A DNA stretch of 21,876 nucleotides. It comes from QHCA01 sp003244095 (GTDB lineage Bacteria; Actinomycetota; Actinomycetes; Mycobacteriales; QHCA01). The notes under the pieces were generated by a model that was given only the letters and a program-made list of their open reading frames with translations, made no database searches and had not been told where the DNA came from. The DNA is taken from contig JBBQNN010000067.1 of assembly GCA_038329965.1 (NCBI GenBank), positions 1 through 21,876 of the forward strand. Reading direction: 5' to 3'. Made by a program: the position numbers and the translations under genes. How positions within the stretch are numbered: position 1 is the stretch's first letter; every line of letters starts with the position of its first letter. Shown piece by piece: positions 9,301-15,080 of this stretch.

Positions 9301-9914
9301 AGCGGCTTGAGCTGCCGCCGGAGCTCCGCGGTCAGGTCGGTCAGCCGGGTCAGGTTGGCCTGCATGGCGTCGAGCTTGCGCAGCGCCTTCTCCTTGCGCT
9401 TGCGGTGCTTGAGCACGCCGGCGGCTTCCTCGATGAACGCCCTGCGGTCTTCCGGCCGGGCCGACAGGACCGAGTCGAGCTTGCCCTGGCCGACGATCAC
9501 GTGCATCTCACGGCCGATGCCGGAGTCCGACAGCAGCTCCTGGACATCGAGGAGACGGCAGGCGGACCGGTTGATCTCGTACTCGCTCTCGCCGGAGCGG
9601 TACATCCGGCGGGTGATCGACACCTCGGTGTACTCGATCGGCAGGGCGCCGTCGGCGTTGTCGATGGTCAGGGTCACCTCGGCGCGGCCGAGAGCCGGCC
9701 GCCCGGCCGTACCGGCGAAGATGACATCCTCCATCTTGCCGCCGCGCAGGGTCTTGGCGCCCTGCTCGCCGAGCACCCACGCGATCGCGTCGACAACGTT
9801 GGACTTGCCCGAGCCGTTGGGTCCGACGACGCAGGTGATGCCCGGCTCGAAGCGCAGGGTGGTGGCGGAGGCGAAGGACTTGAAGCCCTTGAGCGTGAGG
9901 CTCTTGAGATGCAC
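6354..9914 (-). CDS. smc: Chromosome segregation protein SMC
   Basis: This 1186-residue structural-maintenance ATPase matches the usual length for bacterial SMC, which acts with ScpA/ScpB to condense and segregate the chromosome. The N-terminal head has Walker A GPNGSGKSN at 31-39. Two long Glu/Arg/Ala-rich coiled coils flank a hinge at roughly 480-640. The C-terminal head carries the ABC signature LSGGE (from about 1091) and Walker B FYVLDEVEAALDD (about 1115-1127). The start is GTG 9914 (reads MHLKSLTLKGFKSFA), with CGGGAG about 6 nt upstream. No truncation or frameshift is seen. It is followed by the hydrolase and ftsY. Confidence 0.97.
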   Translation of the reverse strand: MHLKSLTLKGFKSFASATTLRFEPGITCVVGPNGSGKSNVVDAIAWVLGEQGAKTLRGGKMEDVIFAGTAGRPALGRAEVTLTIDNADGALPIEYTEVSITRRMYRSGESEYEINRSACRLLDVQELLSDSGIGREMHVIVGQGKLDSVLSARPEDRRAFIEEAAGVLKHRKRKEKALRKLDAMQANLTRLTDLTAELRRQLKPLGRQAEVARRAATVQADLRDARLRLLADDLVQLRFALDREVADETAVRERRGTVERELAAAQDSEAALEQALTAGATALARAQETWYRLSALEERIRGTGRLAAERARFLTEVQEDPRPGRDPDLLDREAEETQAQERDLHGSLDLDQRRLLDAVQHRQALEGRLAAAERALVAATRAAADHREGLVRLAGQVNALGTRAEAGADEIARLSATLADARARAHSAQADFDRLQSEVGALDDSELGLDERHEAAVAALQAAQARVRELVEAEQEADRQRSSWTARRDALVLGLSRKDGTGVLLAAAGRLPGLLGSVAALLVVRPGHEAALAAALGTLADAIAVSSPADAAAALTLLKESDGGRAGLMVAGGTAAAPASPVEQLPALPPAALWAIDVVDAPAALRPALHRALGGVALVADLPAARSLVEAYPSVRAVTPEGDLIGADWAVGGSASAPSTLEVQAAVDEAQAELDAALRRQQANTATLGAARAEVAEREVAVHRELEALHQSDAEHAAVAERLGHLGSSVRAAVGEAERVEQARRAAEQARDRDLAGLADLEERLHAAESAPADGEPSADERDVLAGEVATARQGEMEVRLAVRTAEERVRALAGRTETLRRAASDERAARERADRTRLSRARGAVVSAAVMRGAQAALARLSLSLEQAAAERDAAQQARVVREGELLAVRHNARELAAELERLTDVVHRDEVARAEQRMRIEALESRAAEDHGVGVDTLIAEYGPHATVPGPAVEGEPAPEPAPYDRATQEKRAARAERDLALLGRVNPLALEEFSALEERHAFLSTQLEDLRDTRRDLLTVVREVDDRIHDVFAAAFADTAREFEIVFGTLFPGGEGRLLLTDPDDLMVTGVEVEARPPGKKIKRLSLLSGGERSLTAIALLVAIFRARPSPFYVLDEVEAALDDVNLGRLIGLIDELKQASQLIVVTHQKRTMEVADALYGATMRGDGITTLISQRLRELETA

Positions 9915-9978
9915 GGGTCTCCCGGCAATGTGGGCGGCAGATGGGAAGCGGACCTGGGCGCGGGGAAGGGCCTGCTTG

Positions 9979-10011
9979 AATCTACCGCCCAGTCGCCCTG
10001 GGACCGGTCAA
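9979..10011 (-). promoter_or_regulatory. Weak candidate promoter for smc
   Basis: In the 120-nt gap before smc, the minus strand has TTGACC (10006-10011) and TAGATT (9979-9984). The 21-nt spacer is longer than usual, so this is only a candidate. No other TANNNT-type box with a good partner was noticed in the gap. Confidence 0.25.
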
Positions 10012-10034
10012 CGCCACGTGAGACACGGCCCGGC

Positions 10035-10349
10035 CTACGTCCAAACGGTGCGAAGTGGGGCGATCCGGCTGAACAGTGCACAGGCGCGGTCGGCCGAGGC
10101 GAAGATGCCATGGGTGGAGCGCTCACCTGCGGGGTCGCGCAGATAGACCACCGCCTCGTCGTCGAACTCCAGCCCCCAGCCCACAACTTGCCAGCCGTCC
10201 CCCTCGGGCTCCTCGGCGCACAGGGCGAACCGGCGAGGGGCCTCGGCGTTCAACGGAAGACTGTCGGTACGGGAAGGCGGCGCGGGCTCGCCCTCCGGCC
10301 AAACGGTCGAGAGCGGAATGACGGCACCGGGCAGCAGTCGCATCGACAC
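10035..10349 (-). CDS. Conserved-type hypothetical protein, 104 aa
   Basis: I do not recognise a named family. From GTG 10349 the protein reads MSMRLLPGAVIPLST, then a Pro-rich stretch. A compact C-terminal half follows with WQVVGWGLEFDDEAVVYLRD and a helix near FASADRACALFSRI. No membrane span or signal peptide is visible. The start was picked because GGAGGA (10356-10361) sits 6-7 nt before GTG 10349. The ATG at 10355 is too close to it, and the frame upstream to 10475 would cross the intergenic palindrome. The gene is divergent from the XRE/DUF5753 regulator. Its DNA upstream may be shared regulatory sequence, so it may be a third member of that module; this is inference only. Confidence 0.6.
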   Translation of the reverse strand: MSMRLLPGAVIPLSTVWPEGEPAPPSRTDSLPLNAEAPRRFALCAEEPEGDGWQVVGWGLEFDDEAVVYLRDPAGERSTHGIFASADRACALFSRIAPLRTVWT

Positions 10350-10419
10350 TCGCATTCCTCCGAGGCGGGCGTCGGCGCCGCCCAACGTTGCCGGTAAGCC
10401 TCCCATCAAATTCAGTGTT

Positions 10420-10433
10420 ACACAATATTGTGT
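10420..10433. promoter_or_regulatory. Perfect 14-bp palindrome, possible operator
   Basis: ACACAATATTGTGT is its own reverse complement and sits in an AT-rich island within very GC-rich DNA, between the divergent 104-aa gene and the XRE/DUF5753 regulator. It lies 98 nt before the regulator start and 70 nt before the other start. TATTGT inside it could serve as a -10 on either strand, though no good -35 was found. Autoregulation by the adjacent XRE protein is a plausible reading. Confidence 0.5.
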
Positions 10434-10446
10434 GTGACATGTTTGA

Positions 10447-10465
10447 CCCACCACGATTCGGTGGG
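10447..10465. repeat. Small inverted repeat in leader of the XRE gene
   Basis: CCCACC (10447-10452) can pair with GGTGGG (10460-10465) around a 7-nt loop. TTGACC, a possible -35 element, overlaps its left arm at 10443-10448. It may be an operator or an RNA hairpin in the leader; nothing decides between them. Confidence 0.3.
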
Positions 10466-10516
10466 CCTTTGCCATGAGTTTGAGATGGGACCTAGGCTCG
10501 GTAGCCCGCTGAACCC

Positions 10517-10523
10517 GAGGAGG
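10517..10523 (+). promoter_or_regulatory. Ribosome binding site of the XRE/DUF5753 gene
   Basis: GAGGAGG lies 8 nt before ATG 10532 and fixes the start of the regulator. Confidence 0.8.
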
Positions 10524-10531
10524 ACGGCCAG

Positions 10532-11383
10532 ATGCGCCAGCCCACCCTTCGAGCGCAGTGGCTCGGGCGGCATCTCCGCGTACTACGCGAGGAAGCCGGG
10601 CTGACGCTGAAGGACACGGCCACGTTCCTCCAGCGCGATCCGTCCACCGTCAGCCGGATCGAGACCGCGGAATACTCCATCCGCCGACCCGAAGTGCTCG
10701 GTCTGCTCGACTTTTACAACGTTTCTGACGGGCGGCGACGCGCCACGCTGATGAAGCTGGGCGAGGAGGTCTGGCAGAAGGACTGGTGGGATCAGTATGT
10801 CGATGAGCGCGGCAAGCAGTTCGCGAACTTCGTCTGGCTGGAGGCACGTGCCAGCGACATACAGTCCTTCGACAACGTCGTCGTGCCGGGACTTCTGCAG
10901 ACTCAGGAGTATGCGGAGGCGATCATGCGGGCCGCCGACCCAGACTCGGCAGAGGCACAGATCCAGTCCTGGATCGACCTACGAATGAGGCGCCAGGAGG
11001 TGCTCGACCGTGCCGACCCTCCGCAGATCACCATGCTCCTGGACGAGTCGGTCCTTCGGCGGCAGGTCGGCTCGGCAGCTCTGTCGCGACGCCAGCTCGA
11101 ACATCTTCTCGTGTCGGCCGACCGGCCACGGGTGAGCCTGCGCGTCCTGCCGCTGACCATCGGCCTCCACCCCGGCGCGACAGCTGCATTCGTCATCTTC
11201 GGCATGCCCGATCCCTATCCCGAGATCGGCTATGTCGAAGCGCTTGCTGGCGCTCTCTACCTAGAGCCGCCTGAGACCGAGCCGCTGCTCCGGGCCTACG
11301 AGCGCGTCGACCGACACGCCCTCAATCCAGCCGAGTCAGTGCGGCTGATTGCCAGGGTGGCCAAGGAAGTCGAACGACAATGA
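10532..11383 (+). CDS. XRE-family helix-turn-helix regulator with DUF5753 domain
   Basis: This is a 283-residue DNA-binding protein. Residues 10-60 form a Cro/C1-type HTH (LGRHLRVLREEAGLTLKDTA, then DPSTVSRIETAE). The rest fits the DUF5753 domain, with the typical PGLLQTQEYAEAI near residue 120-130, DESVLRRQVG, and a late RVLPLTIGLHPGATAAFVI strand region. Such proteins are numerous in Streptomyces and relatives and are usually followed by a small DUF397 protein; the Scr1/WhiJ-like regulators are examples. Here too a DUF397 reading begins at the stop codon (ATGA overlap at 11380-11383). The Shine-Dalgarno is strong. The role of these pairs in development or stress is known only for a few; the target here is unknown. 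Confidence 0.9.
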   Translation: MRQPTLRAQWLGRHLRVLREEAGLTLKDTATFLQRDPSTVSRIETAEYSIRRPEVLGLLDFYNVSDGRRRATLMKLGEEVWQKDWWDQYVDERGKQFANFVWLEARASDIQSFDNVVVPGLLQTQEYAEAIMRAADPDSAEAQIQSWIDLRMRRQEVLDRADPPQITMLLDESVLRRQVGSAALSRRQLEHLLVSADRPRVSLRVLPLTIGLHPGATAAFVIFGMPDPYPEIGYVEALAGALYLEPPETEPLLRAYERVDRHALNPAESVRLIARVAKEVERQ

Positions 11384-11608
11384 CCACTGGCCAGGCCGGT
11401 CACGCGGACGAGCGGGAAGGCATCCAACCGGCCCTCCTTACGCGCCCGTCGGAACGACCGAAGCTGCGTCGAAGCAAGACCGCTGGCGGACGGTAGCGGG
11501 CGGGCGGCCGTGTGGCACAGTCATCACCCGGACGGCCACATCATCGTCTACACCCGAACGGCGTGGGCGGCGTTCGGACGCCGCACCAAAGACGGCGAGT
11601 TCGACTTC
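11380..11608 (+). pseudogene. DUF397 protein gene, frameshifted
   Basis: ATG 11380 overlaps the regulator stop as ATGA and opens a frame that ends early, at TAG 11494-11496 (38 residues, MTTGQAGHADEREGIQPALL and on). The next frame, without a start codon of its own, carries a clear DUF397 pattern: NDRSCVEARPLADGSGRAAV, then HHPDGHIIVYTRTAWAAF, ending KDGEFD at about 11605. The consensus as I know it has a WRKSSRS-NCVEV start, then a VRDSKDPDGP-like strand and a WAAFLAGVKDGEFD end. A one-base indel near 11430-11441 would join the two frames. The usual stop just after GEFD is also missing; the frame runs on to 11869, across an antisense gene. A recent frameshift, a sequencing error, or a non-ATG start could each explain this. 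Confidence 0.65.
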
Positions 11609-11630
11609 GCGGGCCGCCAAAGATCGACAG

Positions 11631-11650
11631 CACCGCATCCGGACGCGGTG
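11631..11650. terminator. Weak hairpin between convergent genes
   Basis: CACCGC (11631-11636) pairs with GCGGTG (11645-11650) around 8 nt, between the DUF397 remnant and the end of the convergent 67-aa gene. The stem is short and there is no U-tract, so the terminator role is tentative. Confidence 0.25.
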
Positions 11651-11690
11651 GGACGGCGCGACGCCCGATCGGCGCCGACGGGGGACGAAC

Positions 11691-11894
11691 TCAGATGCTG
11701 GCGTGCTCGAGGTGCGCCAGGTGCAGCAGGTCGTCGTCGCCCACGCGGATCGCGGCGGCCAGCCGGTCGTTGTCCGCTCGCGTGGCGGACAACTCCTGCT
11801 CTAGATCCTGCACGCGTCTGCGAAGTCGACCTACCTCGTCGAGCAGACGTACATCCGGGCCGGGTGTGACATGACCGAACAGGGCCTTCGCCAT
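11691..11894 (-). CDS. Conserved small coiled-coil protein of Actinobacteria, 67 aa
   Basis: The protein begins MAKALFGHVTPGPDVRLLDE. It continues with a heptad-like charged helix (VGRLRRRVQDLEQEL, then TRADNDRLAAAI) and ends with an acidic-hydrophobic tail. I recall very similar short proteins in Streptomyces and relatives that start MAKALLG(H/Y)VGG and have the same helix; their function is not known to me. ATG 11894 is chosen by that N-terminus, with GAGGA about 11 nt upstream and GAGA closer. The frame open further upstream (to 12080) has no family resemblance. It is preceded by an inverted repeat and a possible promoter. Its 3' half is overlapped on the other strand by the run-on frame of the DUF397 remnant. 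Confidence 0.75.
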   Translation of the reverse strand: MAKALFGHVTPGPDVRLLDEVGRLRRRVQDLEQELSATRADNDRLAAAIRVGDDDLLHLAHLEHASI

Positions 11895-11980
11895 ACTTCT
11901 CGACTTCCTCAACACTGGGGAACCGGGCTCGCCGCTTCTGTCCGCGCCAAGCCGCGGGAGAAGGCTAAGGGCGGTGGTTT

Positions 11981-11998
11981 GAGGGTCGCACGACCCTC
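11981..11998. promoter_or_regulatory. 18-bp inverted repeat, possible operator of the 67-aa gene
   Basis: GAGGGTCG and CGACCCTC are perfect complements separated by only two bases, more like a dimer-binding site than an RNA hairpin. On the minus strand TTGACC (12004-12009) is followed after 17 nt by GACCCT (11981-11986), a poor -10. The dyad would thus cover the promoter of the 67-aa gene, whose start is 86 nt further on. Confidence 0.4.
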
Positions 11999-12102
11999 CC
12001 GGCCGGTCAAGGTAGCGCCTCCGCCTCGGTGTGCCTATTTCTCCATGAACCCGGCCGAACCACCCTGCGCGGCGCTCCACCGGCGCACCACGGCACTGGT
12101 CC

Positions 12103-12120
12103 GGCCGGGTGAGCCCGGCC
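12103..12120 (-). terminator. GC-rich hairpin after the flavin oxidase gene
   Basis: GGCCGGG (12103-12109) pairs with CCCGGCC (12114-12120) around a 4-nt loop, 88 nt past the oxidase stop on the minus strand. The stem is strong and has no U-tract, in line with many actinobacterial terminators. It is the best candidate for the end of the recG-to-oxidase transcript. Confidence 0.4.
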
Positions 12121-12208
12121 CCGCCGAGAACATTCAGTTCGGTGCTTCAGCTGGCGAAGACACCGCTGGCGTAGCCGAGGTCGTGACCGGTCGGGCGGCC
12201 ACCGGGCG

Positions 12209-13483
12209 TCAGCGGGCCTGGCTCTCATCGGGGGCGACGGGTCGGTCGGGGTCTACGAAGGCCGTGTCGACATAGGTGGCCTCGCCGGCGACGATCTGCG
12301 CGAGGAGCTCGCCAATGCCGGAGGCGTGCTTGAACGCATGGCCGCTGTCTCCGCCTCCGACGACGAGCCTGGGGTCGGCACGGGGGCGGCCGAGGACGAA
12401 CTGGCCGTCGCGGCTGTGGGTGACCATGCACATAGAGATGCGGACGGGAATCGGGTTGAGGCCGGGCAGGGCCTTGCTTACGAGCTCGGAAACCAGTGCG
12501 TGATCCTTGGCGCTGATGCCGCGGTCGACCCGGTCCGGATCGACCGCAGTGAAATTGTCGTCGTGGTCCGGCCCGATCTTCACCCCGTTGGAGTCCGCGG
12601 CGCCGTGGCCCCATATCCAATTGTCCTGGTCGACGGCGCGGATGAAGACCGGGAAACCGTCCAGGGTGAAGGAGTCGTCGGCCGGGTCGGCCGGGTCGAA
12701 CCAGGTCATCGGCGTGCGCATCGGGGTCAGCCCGAGCCCGGGGACGAGCTTGCCCAGCCACGCGCCGGTCGTCACCACGACCTGCCGGACGGTGAAGGAG
12801 CCGGCGGTGGTGCGGACGACGGCCCCACCATCGACCAGGTCGACCGCCGTGACCCTGGTATCGGGGTAGATCTCCGCGCCGGCCGCCCGGGCGGCGTGCA
12901 CGGCCGCGACGATCGCCGCCTCGGGATGGACCACGCCTGCTTCCGGGTCCCAGACACCCACCGAGCCCTCAGCCAGATTCTGGTGCTGGGGGAAACGCTC
13001 GACCAACTGGTCGCGCGTCCACCGTTCGACGGCGAGGCCGTGGGCCTCGGCGGCGGCCAGCGTCCCGGTGATGACGCGGCTGTCCGCCGGTCCGATCATC
13101 ACACCACCGGTGATCTGCAGGATCGGGTCGGCGGTGTGCGCCTGCAGTTCCTGCCACAGGGCACGGGAGCGACGAGCCACCGTCACAAGATTGGCATGTT
13201 CCAGGCAGGCCACGCGGAACAGCCGGGTCTTCCCGGCGGAGGAGCCCAGGGCATGGCCCGGCGCGAACTGCTCGACGCCGATCACAGGGATCCCGCGTAC
13301 GGCGAGGCGCCAGGCCGTGTGGGAGCCCATGGCGCCGAGGCCCACGACAGCCACGTCCGCATCGAAGCCCGCCGCCGACGTCCCCGCCGCCAGCGGCTGG
13401 CCGGCGTTGCGCTCGCACCGGATGGACCCCATACCCCCATGGCCACGCGGCCCGAACTCCCGGGCCGTCCGCCGGGGCAACAT
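12209..13483 (-). CDS. Monomeric sarcosine oxidase / N-methyl-L-tryptophan oxidase-like flavoprotein
   Basis: This is a FAD-dependent amine oxidase of the MSOX/MTOX (DAO superfamily) type, predicted to oxidise a secondary amino acid and release H2O2. The Rossmann motif is VVGLGAMGSHTAWRLA, followed by GVEQFAPGHALGSSAGKTRL as in this family. The C-terminal part has CMVTHSRDGQFVLGR with Cys near residue 352, matching the position of the covalent FAD link in MSOX, and GGGDSGHAFKHASGIGELLA. The substrate is uncertain. From ATG 13483 it has 424 residues, but the first 40 precede the Rossmann fold and are longer than usual; ATG 13432 is an alternative. The start codon shares one base with the mutM stop (TGATG), so it is the distal gene of that operon. 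Confidence 0.83.
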   Translation of the reverse strand: MLPRRTAREFGPRGHGGMGSIRCERNAGQPLAAGTSAAGFDADVAVVGLGAMGSHTAWRLAVRGIPVIGVEQFAPGHALGSSAGKTRLFRVACLEHANLVTVARRSRALWQELQAHTADPILQITGGVMIGPADSRVITGTLAAAEAHGLAVERWTRDQLVERFPQHQNLAEGSVGVWDPEAGVVHPEAAIVAAVHAARAAGAEIYPDTRVTAVDLVDGGAVVRTTAGSFTVRQVVVTTGAWLGKLVPGLGLTPMRTPMTWFDPADPADDSFTLDGFPVFIRAVDQDNWIWGHGAADSNGVKIGPDHDDNFTAVDPDRVDRGISAKDHALVSELVSKALPGLNPIPVRISMCMVTHSRDGQFVLGRPRADPRLVVGGGDSGHAFKHASGIGELLAQIVAGEATYVDTAFVDPDRPVAPDESQAR

Positions 13484-14340
13484 CACGGCCGCGCCCGGCG
13501 CGGCACCGGCTGGCAGCGGGGGCAGCTGAAGCTGGACCGGTTCATGAATTCTTCCCGGCGGATAGGGCTGCCGCACCGGGCGCAGGGCAGGCCTTCCCGG
13601 CCGTAGACGTACAGCGCCCGGTCGAAGTAGCCGCTCTCCCCATTGACGTTGACATAGAGCGCGTCGAAGGACGTGCCGCCCTCGCCGAGCGCCTGCGTCA
13701 TCACCTCGCGGGCGCCGTCGAGAATCGCAGCGACCTCGGCCCGGCGCAGCGTCTCGGTCGGCCGGCTGCCGTGCAACCGGGCCCGCCACAGGGCCTCGTC
13801 GGCGTAGATGTTGCCGATGCCCGAGACCAGCGACTGGTCGAGCAGCGCCCGCTTGATGGACGTACGCCGCCGCCGCAGCGCGCCGAAGAAGGCGTCCTGG
13901 TCGAACTCCGCGTCGAACGGGTCGAGGGCGATGTGCCGCAGGGACAGCGGTATCCCGTCAGGGTCGGACTCCTCGACGAACATCCCTCCGAACGTGCGCT
14001 GGTCGACGAACCGCAGCTCGGTGCCGCCGTCGGCGAACCGTACGGTGACTCGCAGGTGCCGCTGCGGGGTCGCCCCCTGCGGTACGACCAGCAGCTGGCC
14101 GCTCATGCCGAGGTGGGCGACGAGGGCATCGCCGGCGCCAAGCGGGATCCACAGGTACTTGCCCCGCCGGCAGACCGGGCCGAAGGTCGCGCCCACGAGC
14201 CGCCCGGCGAAGTCGGCCGGACCGGCCGGGTGCCGGCGCACCGCCCGCGGATGCTCCACGACGACCGCCGCCACGGTGCGCCCCTCGACCCAGGTCCGCA
14301 GGCCACGGCGGACGACTTCTACCTCGGGGAGCTCCGGCAC
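13483..14340 (-). CDS. mutM: Formamidopyrimidine-DNA glycosylase (Fpg/MutM)
   Basis: A base excision repair enzyme that removes 8-oxoguanine and formamidopyrimidines and cuts the abasic site. The 285-residue product starts with PELPEVEVVRRGL after the initiator, giving the catalytic Pro2 and Glu3. The conserved lysine is in RRGKYLWIPL. The central part has LVSGIGNIYADEALW, a helix-two-turns-helix typical of the family. The C-terminus is the zinc finger CARCGSP ending in RSSFSCPRCQ, complete. The start is GTG 14340, which lies 2 nt after the rnc stop; the frame open further upstream is an rnc/plsX shadow. Confidence 0.96.
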   Translation of the reverse strand: MPELPEVEVVRRGLRTWVEGRTVAAVVVEHPRAVRRHPAGPADFAGRLVGATFGPVCRRGKYLWIPLGAGDALVAHLGMSGQLLVVPQGATPQRHLRVTVRFADGGTELRFVDQRTFGGMFVEESDPDGIPLSLRHIALDPFDAEFDQDAFFGALRRRRTSIKRALLDQSLVSGIGNIYADEALWRARLHGSRPTETLRRAEVAAILDGAREVMTQALGEGGTSFDALYVNVNGESGYFDRALYVYGREGLPCARCGSPIRREEFMNRSSFSCPRCQPVPRRARP

Positions 14341-14342
14341 GG

Positions 14343-15080
14343 TCAGTCGGTGACGGTGCCGGCGGCCGGCTCGGTACGGAGTACGCCGAAGGCGGCCTCG
14401 GCGGCCCGCTGCTCGGCCTCCTTCTTGCTCCGCCCGACACCCGAGCCGAGCTGCTCTCCGCCGACCACCGCGACCGCGGTGAAGGTCTTCTGGTGATCGG
14501 GACCGATCTCGCTGACCTGGTAGACGGGCACGCCCAGCGATTTGCCTGCGGTGAGCTCCTGCAGGCTGGTCTTCCAGTCCAGGCCGGCACCGCGGTGTGT
14601 CGCGTCGTCCAGCATCGTGTCGAAGAGCCGGTGCACCACCTGGGCGGCCCCGTCGAGCCCGTGCTCGAGGTAGACCGCGCCGAGCACGGCTTCCAGGGTG
14701 TCGGCCAGGATGCTGGCCTTGTCGCGCCCGCCGGTCACCTCCTCGCCCCGGCCCAGTCGCAGGTGCGCACCGAGCCCGCCGGGACCGAGGCCGCGGGCGA
14801 CCTCGGCCAGTGCCCGCATGTTGACCACAGATGCCCGCAGCTTGGCCAGCTGGCCCTCGGGCAGGTCGGGATGAGCCCGGTAGAGGGCGTCGGTGATCAC
14901 CAGGCCGAGCACCGAGTCGCCGAGGAACTCCAGCCGCTCGTTGGTCGGCAGCCCTCCGTGCTCGTACGCGTACGACCGGTGGGTCAGCGCCCGGCACATC
15001 AGGGCAGGCTCCAGCGCCACGCCGATGGCGGCCTCCAGCTCGTCGACGGCCGGCAGCCTGCCGGGCGGGAAACGGCTCAT
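14343..15080 (-). CDS. rnc: Ribonuclease III
   Basis: A double-strand-specific endoribonuclease that processes rRNA precursors and structured mRNAs. It has 245 residues. The N-terminal catalytic domain carries the signature NERLEFLGDS at 47-56, with the metal-binding Glu/Asp residues, and a second acidic motif DTLEAVLGAVY near 125. The C-terminal double-stranded RNA binding domain begins with DWKTSLQELT and ends with GRSKKEAEQRAAEAAF. ATG 15080 overlaps the plsX stop by four bases (ATGA). Confidence 0.96.
   Translation of the reverse strand: MSRFPPGRLPAVDELEAAIGVALEPALMCRALTHRSYAYEHGGLPTNERLEFLGDSVLGLVITDALYRAHPDLPEGQLAKLRASVVNMRALAEVARGLGPGGLGAHLRLGRGEEVTGGRDKASILADTLEAVLGAVYLEHGLDGAAQVVHRLFDTMLDDATHRGAGLDWKTSLQELTAGKSLGVPVYQVSEIGPDHQKTFTAVAVVGGEQLGSGVGRSKKEAEQRAAEAAFGVLRTEPAAGTVTD

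Larger units (their letters stand above)
11895..12208. other. 314-nt intergenic region between flavin oxidase gene and 67-aa gene
   Basis: No gene is convincing here; open frames are shadows with no start support or family match. The region holds a hairpin after the oxidase gene (12103-12120), an 18-bp inverted repeat (11981-11998), and a TTGACC element on the minus strand at 12004-12009. Together these suggest that transcription of the oxidase operon ends here and that the 67-aa gene has its own promoter. Confidence 0.5.

Noticed and set aside
6351..10397. Two long plus-strand frames (641 and 688 codons) opposite smc
   Set aside because: They are antisense readings of the smc coding sequence, which is certain; no recognisable motif or start signal.
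11512..11874. 120-codon plus-strand ORF over the DUF397 remnant and antisense to the 67-aa gene
   Set aside because: The adjacent frame carries the DUF397 motif, and the minus strand carries the conserved coiled-coil gene; this frame shows neither.
12001..12208. Possible tRNA or structured RNA in the GC-rich gap
   Set aside because: I looked for acceptor-stem, T-loop (GTTCGA-type) and anticodon arrangement and found only simple hairpins.
12007..12228. 73-codon minus-strand ORF in the gap after the oxidase gene
   Set aside because: Arg-rich, no Shine-Dalgarno, no similarity recalled, and it overlaps the end of the oxidase gene and the terminator-like hairpin.
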